DNA of 64,000 nt from Bacillota bacterium (GTDB lineage: Bacteria > Bacillota > Clostridia > Acetivibrionales > DTU013). The stretch spans positions 1 to 64,000 of the forward strand of contig JAEXNT010000026.1 in the NCBI GenBank assembly GCA_023439545.1, in the 5' to 3' direction. The notes beneath the pieces were generated by a model that ran no database searches, was not told where the DNA came from, and saw only the letters and a list, made by a program, of their open reading frames with translations. The position numbers were made by a program, and so were the translations under genes. Positions 25,805-33,993 of the stretch are shown piece after piece (the first letter of the stretch is position 1; the number at the start of each line of letters is the position of its first letter).

Positions 25805-27952
25805 TTGAAAAGAAAACTGGCATTATTATTGACAATAGCTTTCGTATTTACGCTTGCTCTCCCATTGAGCGGTTTTGCCGCCATGGACAGGGAGCTTGAA
25901 AACGCAATCAAGATCGCCAAAACGAAGTTTGCGATACCGGACGACTATTCATTCCAGTCAAATATCGGTACGAGCGGCGAGAAGAAGATATACCAGCTAA
26001 GCTGGAACAGCAAGGATAAAATGAACACAGGCAGCATTTACGTAACAATAGATGAAGACGGAATGGTGATGAATTACAGCAAATACTCCCAGGATGATTA
26101 CAAGCAGGGGAGCAAGCTGCCCAAGCTAAGCCGGCAGGATGCGTTGGCCAAAGCTGGACAGTACATCGAATCCATAGCTCCAGGACTTACCAAGCAGCTC
26201 AGGTATGAGGAGACCAACCAGAGCAGCATCATGGATTCAAGCTATTATATTAATTATTACAGGGTCGTTAACGGTATCCCATTCTATAACGACAGGGTCA
26301 CAGTCAACGTAAACCGCGATAATGGCGCGCTGCAGAACTATTCACGCCAATGGACCGACATTTCATCCTTCCCCTCGGCTTCGGGCGCCATGTCGCTTAA
26401 AGATGCGCAGAAAGCCTATACGGAGAAGCTCGGGCTTCGCCTGATCTATAAATATGCGCAGGTCGAAAAAGTCCTGAACACATATCTTGCATATGCCCCC
26501 ATTTATGATAACGGCAGCTTTGGCATCGACGCGTTCACCGGAGAAAAACGCCGCATTTCCTCCGATTACGGTATTGTATTCAATGACTCGATGGCTATGG
26601 CGAAGCAAAGGGCAGCTGTGGAGACGGCGGCAGGCGTACAGCTGAACCCCGAGGAGCTTAAGGCCGTGGAAGAAGCCTCCAAGCTCATATCCCAGGAGGA
26701 CGCCGAGAAACTGGCACGCGGCTGTGAGTTTCTCGGTCTGACAGACAGCTTCAAGCTGCAGAGCTATTATCTCAACAACGGCTGGCCGGATCAGTCGCAG
26801 TATTCGTGGTACTTGTATTTTGTTAAACAGGATGATGAAAAGAATATCAATACCGATTATGTCAATGTCATGATTGATGCCAAGACCGGGCTCGTTACAG
26901 GATTTAATGTGGGGACTCCTGCAAATTCGAATACCAAACCCATTAACGACCTGAAGACGGCGAAGTCTGAAGCGGATGCCTTCCTGAATAAGTATTACGC
27001 TCAGTATGTCAAGCAGACAGAGTATGACAAACTGACCTCCGAAAGTTATCTGTCCGATTCCGAACAAAATACGAATTACAGCTTTGTTTATTACAGGATG
27101 GTGAACGGGATACCATTCCCGGATAACGGAATAACCATCAACTATGACAATATGAGCGGCAAGATCAGCGGTTTCAGCATGAACTGGTTCAATACCGGCT
27201 TCACGAACAATAAGGTCATAGGTATAGACGCGGCTTCGGCAAAGCTTTTTGACAAGGCAGGCCTTGAACTGCAGTACAGGCTCGACTATTCAAACAGCAA
27301 AACCAAGATATTTCCGCCTGCTTCTCCTGAGAACGCCAAAGCAGTTCTTGTATATGTACTCAAAAACGACAAACCACTGGTTATTTCAGCAACGAACGGA
27401 GCACTTCTCAACTCTGACGGCTCCGAATACAAGGAACCGGTTAAAGTCAGTTATACGGATATAAAGGGCAATGCCGCGGAAAAACAGATAATGGTGCTTG
27501 CAGACAACGGAATCTATCTTGAAGGAAGCCAGTTCAAGCCCAATGCCGCTATCACTCAGCTTGACTTCCTGACGCTGTTGTCGAAGACTCTCAATTACTA
27601 CGTACCGGTGCTTCCTCTGAAGAGTACGGGTCAGAATAACGATGACCTGTATGCTTTCCTTCAGCGCGAAGGCGTCATAAAAGCCGGCGAAAAAGCGCCG
27701 TCAGCCAATGTGACGAAGGAGGAGGCTGTAAAATTCCTTGTAAGGGCTTTAAAGTATGATAAGGTAGCGGACATCAAGGGAATATTCGATATCGGCTACA
27801 AGGATAAGGCAAGCATAGACCCGAGCCTGACCGGATATGTCGCTATTGCCGGAGGCCTTGGCATCGTCGGCAGAAACGGCAGTTTCAACCCGAAGGCAAA
27901 GATTACAAGAGGCGAAAGCGCAATAATGCTTTACAACTACCTGCAATCATAG
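25805..27952 (+). CDS. Secreted YcdB/YcdC-domain protein with SLH repeats
   Basis: Protein of 715 residues. Signal peptide ends GFAA. Two PepSY-like YcdB/YcdC units follow, each with a 'YYRVVNGIPF'/'YYRMVNGIPFPDNGITI' core (about residues 150-170 and 425-445). The last 170 residues are SLH-like (FKPNAAITQLDFLTLLSKTL, KEEAVKFLVRALKYDKVADI, FNPKAKITRGESAIMLYNYL). It should be displayed on the cell wall; PepSY-type domains often inhibit or process peptidases, but no activity is visible here. TTG start with AAAGGA upstream. A bidirectional terminator follows. Confidence 0.85.
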   Translation: MKRKLALLLTIAFVFTLALPLSGFAAMDRELENAIKIAKTKFAIPDDYSFQSNIGTSGEKKIYQLSWNSKDKMNTGSIYVTIDEDGMVMNYSKYSQDDYKQGSKLPKLSRQDALAKAGQYIESIAPGLTKQLRYEETNQSSIMDSSYYINYYRVVNGIPFYNDRVTVNVNRDNGALQNYSRQWTDISSFPSASGAMSLKDAQKAYTEKLGLRLIYKYAQVEKVLNTYLAYAPIYDNGSFGIDAFTGEKRRISSDYGIVFNDSMAMAKQRAAVETAAGVQLNPEELKAVEEASKLISQEDAEKLARGCEFLGLTDSFKLQSYYLNNGWPDQSQYSWYLYFVKQDDEKNINTDYVNVMIDAKTGLVTGFNVGTPANSNTKPINDLKTAKSEADAFLNKYYAQYVKQTEYDKLTSESYLSDSEQNTNYSFVYYRMVNGIPFPDNGITINYDNMSGKISGFSMNWFNTGFTNNKVIGIDAASAKLFDKAGLELQYRLDYSNSKTKIFPPASPENAKAVLVYVLKNDKPLVISATNGALLNSDGSEYKEPVKVSYTDIKGNAAEKQIMVLADNGIYLEGSQFKPNAAITQLDFLTLLSKTLNYYVPVLPLKSTGQNNDDLYAFLQREGVIKAGEKAPSANVTKEEAVKFLVRALKYDKVADIKGIFDIGYKDKASIDPSLTGYVAIAGGLGIVGRNGSFNPKAKITRGESAIMLYNYLQS

Positions 27953-28004
27953 AATTTTAAGCGCCCTCCTCATAAATATAGGCTAAAAACCTCTCTTTGA
28001 ACAG

Positions 28005-28040
28005 GAAGCACGCTGATAATACCCCAGCGTGCTTCTTGTT
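28005..28040. terminator. Hairpin terminator between convergent genes
   Basis: GAAGCACGCTG (28005-28015) pairs with CAGCGTGCTTC (28025-28035), followed by TTGTTTC. It can serve both the SLH protein gene and yabG. Confidence 0.8.
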
Positions 28041-28094
28041 TCAAAAATCGCATATGCCCGATGCAGCAGCGATTCTTCTATGGATTTTATCTGC

Positions 28095-28913
28095 CTACTG
28101 CAACAGGAAATGTCCTTTAGATCTTATTCCGCCGATTCCCCTTGATCCCGATTGTGTAAGCCTGGCTATCTGATCCGGGGAGACATAGTATCTGGAATCG
28201 GTCAGCGCGATACGGTCTCCTACTTTTGCCGGATCGAGCGCATGGATCAGGATCCTGCCCGGAGAACTTGCGAAATTCGCTCCGGCATCCATTATTCCTT
28301 CGAAATAGGACTGGCATGCTCCTGAGAATACACACAGCTTGTCGTAGCTGGGCTCAAATTTTCTGGCTTCCTGCGCGGTCTGAATGAAATAACGCGAGTT
28401 ACGGTAGCTATCAAGCGAATTCATTTTGACTGCATTCTTTTTTAAACCGTCATGACCGGTCGCAACGAGGATATCAGCCTTTGTAGCCGTAAGCAGCGAC
28501 CTTACGCTTCCCGCCTGGTCGCTCTCCGGGATCACGCGGCCAACCGCCCTTATTTTGGCGTCTTCATAATATTTCAGGCACATTTCCATAAATTCTGCGC
28601 TTGAATCGACGTGCAGGATCGTGCCCGATCTTCCCCGTACTCTTTTAAAGATACCGAACGGAGAAGAACCCCGGGACATGTGATGCATGCCTTCTGCCGA
28701 AAGCCTGCTCTTAAGTTCCCTGTCCACCTCCTCGGGACTTTTCCACTCCAGGTCGCTTTCTTCGGAATCCGCCAGTATACGGTACAGCATCCCCTTCAAT
28801 AAATAAGTTTTCCTGCCGCTGCTTCTGTTGCTGGTTATTTCCGCTATTTTGAAATGGATATCGCCGCCATAGGATCTTCTGGTTACCACATCACCTATTT
28901 TTAAAGCTTCCAT
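28095..28913 (-). CDS. yabG: Sporulation-specific protease YabG
   Basis: Protein of 272 residues. The N-terminus (ALKIGDVVTRRSYGGDIHFKIAEI, with YRILADSEESDLEW) is the YabG start. The residues implicated in catalysis in B. subtilis are visible: His in VATGHDGLKKN (about 157) and Cys in VFSGACQSYF (about 213). YabG is a mother-cell protease that trims coat and cortex-associated proteins such as SpoIVA and SafA late in sporulation. The ATG at 28913 has GGGTGG upstream; an in-frame TTG five codons earlier would overlap that site. Confidence 0.93.
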   Translation of the reverse strand: MEALKIGDVVTRRSYGGDIHFKIAEITSNRSSGRKTYLLKGMLYRILADSEESDLEWKSPEEVDRELKSRLSAEGMHHMSRGSSPFGIFKRVRGRSGTILHVDSSAEFMEMCLKYYEDAKIRAVGRVIPESDQAGSVRSLLTATKADILVATGHDGLKKNAVKMNSLDSYRNSRYFIQTAQEARKFEPSYDKLCVFSGACQSYFEGIMDAGANFASSPGRILIHALDPAKVGDRIALTDSRYYVSPDQIARLTQSGSRGIGGIRSKGHFLLQ

Positions 28914-29068
28914 ATGACCACCCTTCAATTTACATAAGTCAACAGTACATAATATGAAAGGTGGTGCAGGTTGGGAACAAAGGAAAGGTTAATGAGACAA
29001 TAAAAAGAAGCGGACATAAAAAGAAACGCCTTATTTGATCAGCGTTTCCTGTAGATCATGTTTTTTAT

Positions 29069-29629
29069 TCAGATGTGCTTCTTTGCTTCCATAATAATCT
29101 TCTCCGCAGTATCCTCGACGGAGAGCGCGGTAGTATCGAGTATCAGGTTGTAATTTTCCGGGTTTGAGCAGTCGACCCCGTATTTCGCATTATAACGCAG
29201 ATTTTCGCTCTTTTTCCGTTCGATCAGGCATAGCTTGGCCGCACCGGGACTGGCGTACGTTTCTACCGCGCCCCTGCGGTCCTTCATTATCCTCCGCGCG
29301 GCTTCGTCGAGCTCGACGGTCATATACACTTTAAAAGTATCCGGTACGAAATGCCAGGCCATCCTCGAATCAAGCGCCATATCCTCGTCGCGCCTGCCTA
29401 TAAGTGTAAGCTCGGCGTCGATCTCCTCATCTATCTCGGGATGGGATTCCATGTATTTATTGAATGCAAGCACATCCATATCGTACTTCCGGGCCAGTGA
29501 ACGCTGTATCTGCCCGATGGAATATATATTCAGGCCGTACTTCTCCTTAAGGTAACGGCAAACAGCCGACTTGCCGCTTCCCAGATCACCTGTGATGGAG
29601 ATTTTTATACGCTTGCCTGCTTCGCTCAT
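29069..29629 (-). CDS. Cytidylate kinase-like P-loop kinase
   Basis: Protein of 186 residues with Walker A ITGDLGSGKSAVCRYL near the N-terminus, followed by a Cmk-like layout: IGRRDEDMALDSRMAWHFVPDTFKVYMTVELDEAARRIM, then a lid segment with ERKKSENLRYNAKYGVD. This is the cytidylate kinase-like family (AAA_18/Cmk2), related to but shorter than housekeeping Cmk. It may phosphorylate a nucleoside monophosphate; the substrate is not certain. The ATG at 29629 is 8 bases after AAAGGAG; a GTG overlapping that site is rejected. Nothing else is visible in the 29630-29858 gap. Confidence 0.75.
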   Translation of the reverse strand: MSEAGKRIKISITGDLGSGKSAVCRYLKEKYGLNIYSIGQIQRSLARKYDMDVLAFNKYMESHPEIDEEIDAELTLIGRRDEDMALDSRMAWHFVPDTFKVYMTVELDEAARRIMKDRRGAVETYASPGAAKLCLIERKKSENLRYNAKYGVDCSNPENYNLILDTTALSVEDTAEKIIMEAKKHI

Positions 29630-29858
29630 TTCACGCACTCCTTTTAGTATTCCATGCTAAATTTATCTTATAGAGATTATAACAAATATGATACCTTCTT
29701 TACCACATTCAAATCAAATTTACGACAACATAAAGATTTCCATGGCAGAGTTATGAATAAATCGTTGAAGATTTACTCTACACTATTTTTATTATGTTTT
29801 TAAATTATGGGCATAATCAGGTATACACAGAATAATTACGAGTAGGTGAGTCTAAAAA

Positions 29859-30119
29859 ATGCGGTGTTACAACATTATGTCGCTGGTATTGAACAACAGA
29901 GTGCGGAATGCGGTGAAACTCCAGGACGCACTGACCGAATACGGCTGCATGATAAAAATGAGGCTTGGTTTGCATGAAGCGGAGGACGATTGCGAAAACG
30001 AAGGGCTTATAATACTTAAGTTAACCGGTAAGGATGAAGAAATAGCGGCGCTCGAAGCAAAACTCAACGGCGTCGAAGGCGTCAAGGCAAAAAATATGCA
30101 GATCTGCTCGGACTGGTAA
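29859..30119 (+). CDS. TM1266-like, ACT-fold putative regulator
   Basis: Protein of 86 residues with the order beta-alpha-beta-beta-alpha-beta expected of a single ACT-like domain: YNIMSLVLNNRVRNAVKLQDALTEYGCMIKMRLGLHE, then GLIILKLTGKDEEIAALEAKLNGVEGVKAKNMQ. Length and pattern match the family named 'iron-only hydrogenase system regulator' (TM1266). No hydrogenase gene is in the window, so the ligand or partner is unknown. A GC-rich hairpin (GGGGCG, TT, CGCCCC at 30122-30135) follows. Confidence 0.65.
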   Translation: MRCYNIMSLVLNNRVRNAVKLQDALTEYGCMIKMRLGLHEAEDDCENEGLIILKLTGKDEEIAALEAKLNGVEGVKAKNMQICSDW

Positions 30120-30185
30120 GAGGGGCGTTCGCCCCCTTACAGCCGGTACTAAAGAACAGTACCCCTTGCGTCTGAATAGTACCCC

Positions 30186-30320
30186 TTACGCCCGGGTTAT
30201 GAAATAGTGCTGGATCGCTTCATTGTAGTAAGCTGCAAACCCCGGAGCATATTTGTCATAATATGCTGTGAACCTCTCATCGGCTCTTTTTATCTCCTTC
30301 CAGATTACATAAAGTCTCAT
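30186..30320 (-). pseudogene. Remnant of a MerR-family TipAS ligand-binding domain
   Basis: A minus-strand frame of 44 codons contains RADERFTAYYDKYAPGFAAYYNEAIQHYF, which resembles the extreme C-terminus of TipAS/Mta-type MerR regulators (DERFTAYYDK...GxAxxxxxAIxxY). The region upstream (to about 30365) continues in another frame as AEWYLNPTELANETLCNLEG, so a frameshift is likely. There is no helix-turn-helix and no ribosome site. It appears to be a decayed C-terminal scrap; family assignment is from memory of the motif. Confidence 0.5.
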
Positions 30321-30384
30321 TTGCCAGTTCCGTGGGATTCAAATACCACTCGGCACGTTTTCAATAAAATGTAACAAGAAAATT

Positions 30385-30414
30385 TTGGGTATATTTTCGG
30401 AGATGTGGTACAAT
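30385..30414 (+). promoter_or_regulatory. Sigma A-type promoter of the aldo/keto reductase gene
   Basis: TTGGGT (30385-30390), an 18-base spacer and TACAAT (30409-30414). Confidence 0.6.
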
Positions 30415-30451
30415 ATTTTATAAAGTGAGTTCATCATTGAAGGGGAATGAC

Positions 30452-31435
30452 GTGAGATATATAGATCTAGGCTCGCCTGACGACAACATCAGGGTTTCTG
30501 TACTTGCGCTCGGCACTGATTATTTTGGGACGACGGTAAATGAAAGCGACGCCATGAGTTTGATGGATGCATATACTGATGCGGGGGGCAGTTGTATAGA
30601 TACTGCGAGGTCATATGCTTCGTGGCTGCCCGGCGGCGCGGGCGCGAGCGAAAGGACCATCGGCAGGTGGCTTAAGGCACGCGGGAACAGAAACCGTCTG
30701 ATTATCTCGACCAAGGGCGGCTATCCCGGATTTAAAAGCATGACCGAAGGACGGCTATCGCGGAAGGAGCTGGAGAAAGACCTCGACGAGAGTCTGATGA
30801 CACTTGGAGTGGATCATATCGATATTTACTGGCTTCACAGAGACGATGCGTCGCGCCCTGTCGAGGATATAACAGAGACTTTATCCATGTTTATAAAAAA
30901 GGGTAAGGTCAGAGCAGCAGGCTGCTCCAATTGGAAGGCCGCACGTGTGGATGAAGCTCTCAGGGCCGCTCAGGACAAAGGTTTTCCTGCATTTTGTGCG
31001 AGTCAGATTCAGTGGAGCCTTGCGGCAACCACTCCCGAAGCATATGGAGACCTTACGCTGGTCTGCATGAATGACGAGGAATATGGGTGGTATGAAAAAA
31101 ACAGCTTCCCGGTATTTGCATATTCGTCCCAGGCGAAAGGTTTTTTTGCCCGGGGAGTCTCTCAGGGACTTGGAGCGATAAGCCGTAAGGCATATGACAG
31201 GTACGCTGTGCCGGGAAATATTGCACGTCTGGAACGAGTCAAACGTTATGCGGCAGACAACGGCATAACCGTAACGGCCGCGGCTCTTGGCTGCATAACC
31301 TGCAACCGGGTCCCCGGTATCGCTATAATCGGCTGTAAAAACCGTGAACAGCTTGCTGATTCACTGACAGCATCTGATGTCGATTTGCCTGAAACCGATG
31401 TGGAATGGCTTTTTAGAGGAAATTACAATAAATAG
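30452..31435 (+). CDS. Aldo/keto reductase
   Basis: NAD(P)H-dependent oxidoreductase of 327 residues with a TIM-barrel layout. Catalytic residues are visible: Asp in CIDTARSYA, Lys in IISTKGGYPG and His in DIYWLHRDD. The usual Tyr is in SYASW. The cofactor-binding end reads IAIIGCKNREQLADSL. The specific substrate cannot be told; the GH3 gene 44 bases downstream suggests sugar metabolism. GTG 30452 is chosen because GGGG lies about 7 bases upstream; a GTG 27 bases earlier has no good site. Confidence 0.85.
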   Translation: MRYIDLGSPDDNIRVSVLALGTDYFGTTVNESDAMSLMDAYTDAGGSCIDTARSYASWLPGGAGASERTIGRWLKARGNRNRLIISTKGGYPGFKSMTEGRLSRKELEKDLDESLMTLGVDHIDIYWLHRDDASRPVEDITETLSMFIKKGKVRAAGCSNWKAARVDEALRAAQDKGFPAFCASQIQWSLAATTPEAYGDLTLVCMNDEEYGWYEKNSFPVFAYSSQAKGFFARGVSQGLGAISRKAYDRYAVPGNIARLERVKRYAADNGITVTAAALGCITCNRVPGIAIIGCKNREQLADSLTASDVDLPETDVEWLFRGNYNK

Positions 31436-31453
31436 TGTAAACGAGTTTACACT
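31434..31453. promoter_or_regulatory. LacI/GalR-like palindromic operator
   Basis: AGTGTAAACGAGTTTACACT is a perfect 9-bp inverted repeat around GA. It lies between the aldo/keto reductase stop and the GH3 ribosome site. The TGTAAAC half-sites resemble LacI/GalR family operators. Without a T tract it is a poor terminator. Confidence 0.5.
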
Positions 31454-31479
31454 GACAGATAGTTAGTAGGGAGGTTCAC

Positions 31480-33786
31480 ATGAAAAGAGACATAAAGGCA
31501 ATGATTGCCGAAATGACACTTGAGGAAAAGGCGAGTCTTTGTTCGGGCCTGGATTCCTGGCATACGAAGCCCATAGAAAGACTGGGGATACCGTCGATCA
31601 TGATGACGGACGGCCCTCACGGATTGAGAAAACAGATTCAGGAGGAAGATCATTCGGCCAGTACGAGCGAACCGGCGACCTGTTTTCCTACGGGCGCGGC
31701 ACTGGCCTGTTCATGGGACCGCGGTCTGATCTGTGAGGTGGGTGCGGCGCTGGGTGAGGAATGCCGGAAGGAAGAGGTTTCGATACTACTGGGGCCGGCT
31801 GCCAATATCAAACGCTCACCTCTATGCGGCAGGAATTTTGAATACCTGTCCGAGGATCCGTACCTTTCGTCCGAAATGGCCGCCTCACATATCAAAGGCG
31901 TGCAGAGCCAGGGGGTGGGTACTTCCCTGAAGCATTTCGCTGCAAACAATCAGGAAACGAGGCGTTTTCTCATCAACGCGGTAATAGATGAAAGGACTTT
32001 GAGGGAAATATACCTTGCAAGCTTCGAGGAGCCTGTCAGGCAGGAGCCATGGACCGTGATGTGCGCTTATAACAAGCTGAACGGCGAGTACTGCTCTGAA
32101 AACAAATATCTGCTTACCGATATATTGAGACAGGAGTGGGGATTTAAAGGCATCGTAATGTCCGACTGGGGAGCTGTAAATGACAGACCGTCAGGCCTTG
32201 CAGCCGGACTTGAGCTGGAAATGCCTACAAGCTGCGGAAGGGGCGACGCAAGGATAGTTCAGGCCGTCAGAAGCGGAAAGCTTTCTGAAAGCGTTCTGGA
32301 CAACGCAGTCAGCAGGCTGCTCGAGTTGATTTTCAAAGCGGTCGATAATCAAAAAGGAGCTGTCAGCTGCGACATGGAAGCTCATAACAAGCTTGCGCGC
32401 AAGGTCGCCGGCGAATGCACGGTGCTTCTGAAGAATGACGAAGGTATCCTGCCGTTGAACAAAAAAGGCAGATTGGCGGTCATCGGGGCGTTTGCCAAAA
32501 ACCCGAGATACCAGGGCGGGGGCAGCTCGCATGTCAACCCGGCAGAGCTTGACTGCGCCTTTGACGAAATATTGAAAAAAGCGGGCAAGGACATGGACGT
32601 ACTTTATGCGGCCGGCTACAGGGATGACGCGGTAAACGGGATCTTCAGCAAAACGCCGCTGACGTCGGCAAGCGACATAGCCGATCCGGTACTTATGGAC
32701 GAGGCTGTCGATGCGGCGCGGAAATCGGACGCCGCAGTCATCTTTGCCGGTCTGCCGGAGAATTACGAGTCTGAAAGCTTCGATAGAAAGCATTTAAGAA
32801 TGCCTGACGGACATAATCAACTGATCGAGGCTGTAGCGTCAGTCCAGAAGAACCTGGTGGTAGTGCTCAGCAACGGAGCGCCTGTTGAAATGCCATGGAT
32901 AGGCGAAGTCAAAGCCGTCCTGGAAATGTACCTTGGCGGACAGGCCAGCGGAGGTGCGGCTGCGGACCTGCTTTTCGGCGATATTAATCCTTCGGGGAAA
33001 CTTGCCGAAACATTCCCGAAAAAGCTCGGAGACACTCCGTCATATCTCAATTTTCCCGGTGAAGCCGGGAAGGTAGAATACCGGGAAGGCTTGTTCGTGG
33101 GATACAGATATTACGACGCAGCAGGAGTAGAGCCCTTGTTCCCGTTCGGGCACGGGCTGTCCTATACGAAATTCGATTATCTGTCAATATCTGCCGACCG
33201 TACCGAAATCAACGATTCCGAAGAACTAAAAGTATCCGTAAGGATCAGGAACGGCGGTAAGCTTAAAGGTAAAGAAATCGTACAGCTGTATGTCAGTGAT
33301 AAGGAGAGCAGTGTGCTCCGTCCCGAAAAGGAATTGAAGGGTTTTGAAAAGGTCGAGCTTGCGCCCGGGGAGGAGAAGACCGTGGTATTTACTTTAGGCA
33401 AGAGGGCATTTGCTTATTATGATACCGAAATCACGGATTGGTATGTTGAAAGCGGCGAATTCAATATCCTGTCGGGTCCTTCCTCCGGTAACACGCCGCT
33501 TGGAACGACAGTCCGCGTCAACACTTCCAAGCCGATACGCAGGATATACACAATGAACTCTACTCCCTACGACGTCATGTCTGATCCGGAGGGCAAAGCA
33601 GCGGTAACACAGATCCTTAATTCCATGGAGACCGGCTCCGACCATCCGGGCAACGAAATAGAAGTGGATAAGGGAAAGGAAACGATGCTGAAGGAAATGC
33701 CGCTGCGCAGCTTTATAACCTTCTTTCCAAACGTGTTTAAGGAAGCGGAGATACAGCAGCTGCTCGATAAGTTGAACAATAAGTAA
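31480..33786 (+). CDS. Glycoside hydrolase family 3 beta-glucosidase
   Basis: Protein of 768 residues without a signal peptide, so cytoplasmic. The N-terminal TIM barrel carries the GH3 signatures GPAANIKRSPLCGRNFEYLSEDP, KHFAANNQETRR and the nucleophile Asp229 in IVMSDWGAV. The C-terminal sandwich begins near residue 305 (CTVLLKNDEGILPLN), and a fibronectin-III-like domain follows (FPFGHGLSYTKFDY, then GKEIVQLYVSD). About 90 extra residues follow the usual end. It probably hydrolyses imported cello-oligosaccharides or other beta-glucosides. ATG with GGGAGG upstream. The palindrome at 31434 suggests control by a sugar-responsive repressor. Confidence 0.93.
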   Translation: MKRDIKAMIAEMTLEEKASLCSGLDSWHTKPIERLGIPSIMMTDGPHGLRKQIQEEDHSASTSEPATCFPTGAALACSWDRGLICEVGAALGEECRKEEVSILLGPAANIKRSPLCGRNFEYLSEDPYLSSEMAASHIKGVQSQGVGTSLKHFAANNQETRRFLINAVIDERTLREIYLASFEEPVRQEPWTVMCAYNKLNGEYCSENKYLLTDILRQEWGFKGIVMSDWGAVNDRPSGLAAGLELEMPTSCGRGDARIVQAVRSGKLSESVLDNAVSRLLELIFKAVDNQKGAVSCDMEAHNKLARKVAGECTVLLKNDEGILPLNKKGRLAVIGAFAKNPRYQGGGSSHVNPAELDCAFDEILKKAGKDMDVLYAAGYRDDAVNGIFSKTPLTSASDIADPVLMDEAVDAARKSDAAVIFAGLPENYESESFDRKHLRMPDGHNQLIEAVASVQKNLVVVLSNGAPVEMPWIGEVKAVLEMYLGGQASGGAAADLLFGDINPSGKLAETFPKKLGDTPSYLNFPGEAGKVEYREGLFVGYRYYDAAGVEPLFPFGHGLSYTKFDYLSISADRTEINDSEELKVSVRIRNGGKLKGKEIVQLYVSDKESSVLRPEKELKGFEKVELAPGEEKTVVFTLGKRAFAYYDTEITDWYVESGEFNILSGPSSGNTPLGTTVRVNTSKPIRRIYTMNSTPYDVMSDPEGKAAVTQILNSMETGSDHPGNEIEVDKGKETMLKEMPLRSFITFFPNVFKEAEIQQLLDKLNNK

Positions 33787-33790
33787 GACC

Positions 33791-33873
33791 ATTGAAACGC
33801 AGGAAACGCAGGGACGGTTTTTTGTTTCATTTGACGAGCCAAATGAAACAAAAAAACGTCCCTGTGTTTCAAT
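33791..33873. repeat. Long near-perfect hairpin of the GGGACGGTT type, copy 2
   Basis: ATTGAAAC at 33791-33798 pairs with GTTTCAAT at 33866-33873. Inside, GGGACGGTTTTTTGTTTC and ATTTG pair with their complements around the loop ACGAGC. The words GGGACGGTT, TTTTGTTY and ATTT are shared with the hairpin at 19419-19531. It follows the GH3 stop codon and may also terminate transcription. Confidence 0.85.
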
Positions 33874-33993
33874 CTAAATATCCCTTCTTTATTATGTATT
33901 ATGGCATATATGCCGCCGTCGTGTTTATTTTCCCCTCAAATGCAGACAATACCAATGAAAATAATATGGCAAAGATGATTTGAGGTGCATGAA

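Noticed and set aside
25630..25920. Minus-strand frame over the start of the YcdB/SLH gene
   Set aside because: It covers the signal peptide region of a better supported gene and has no family features.
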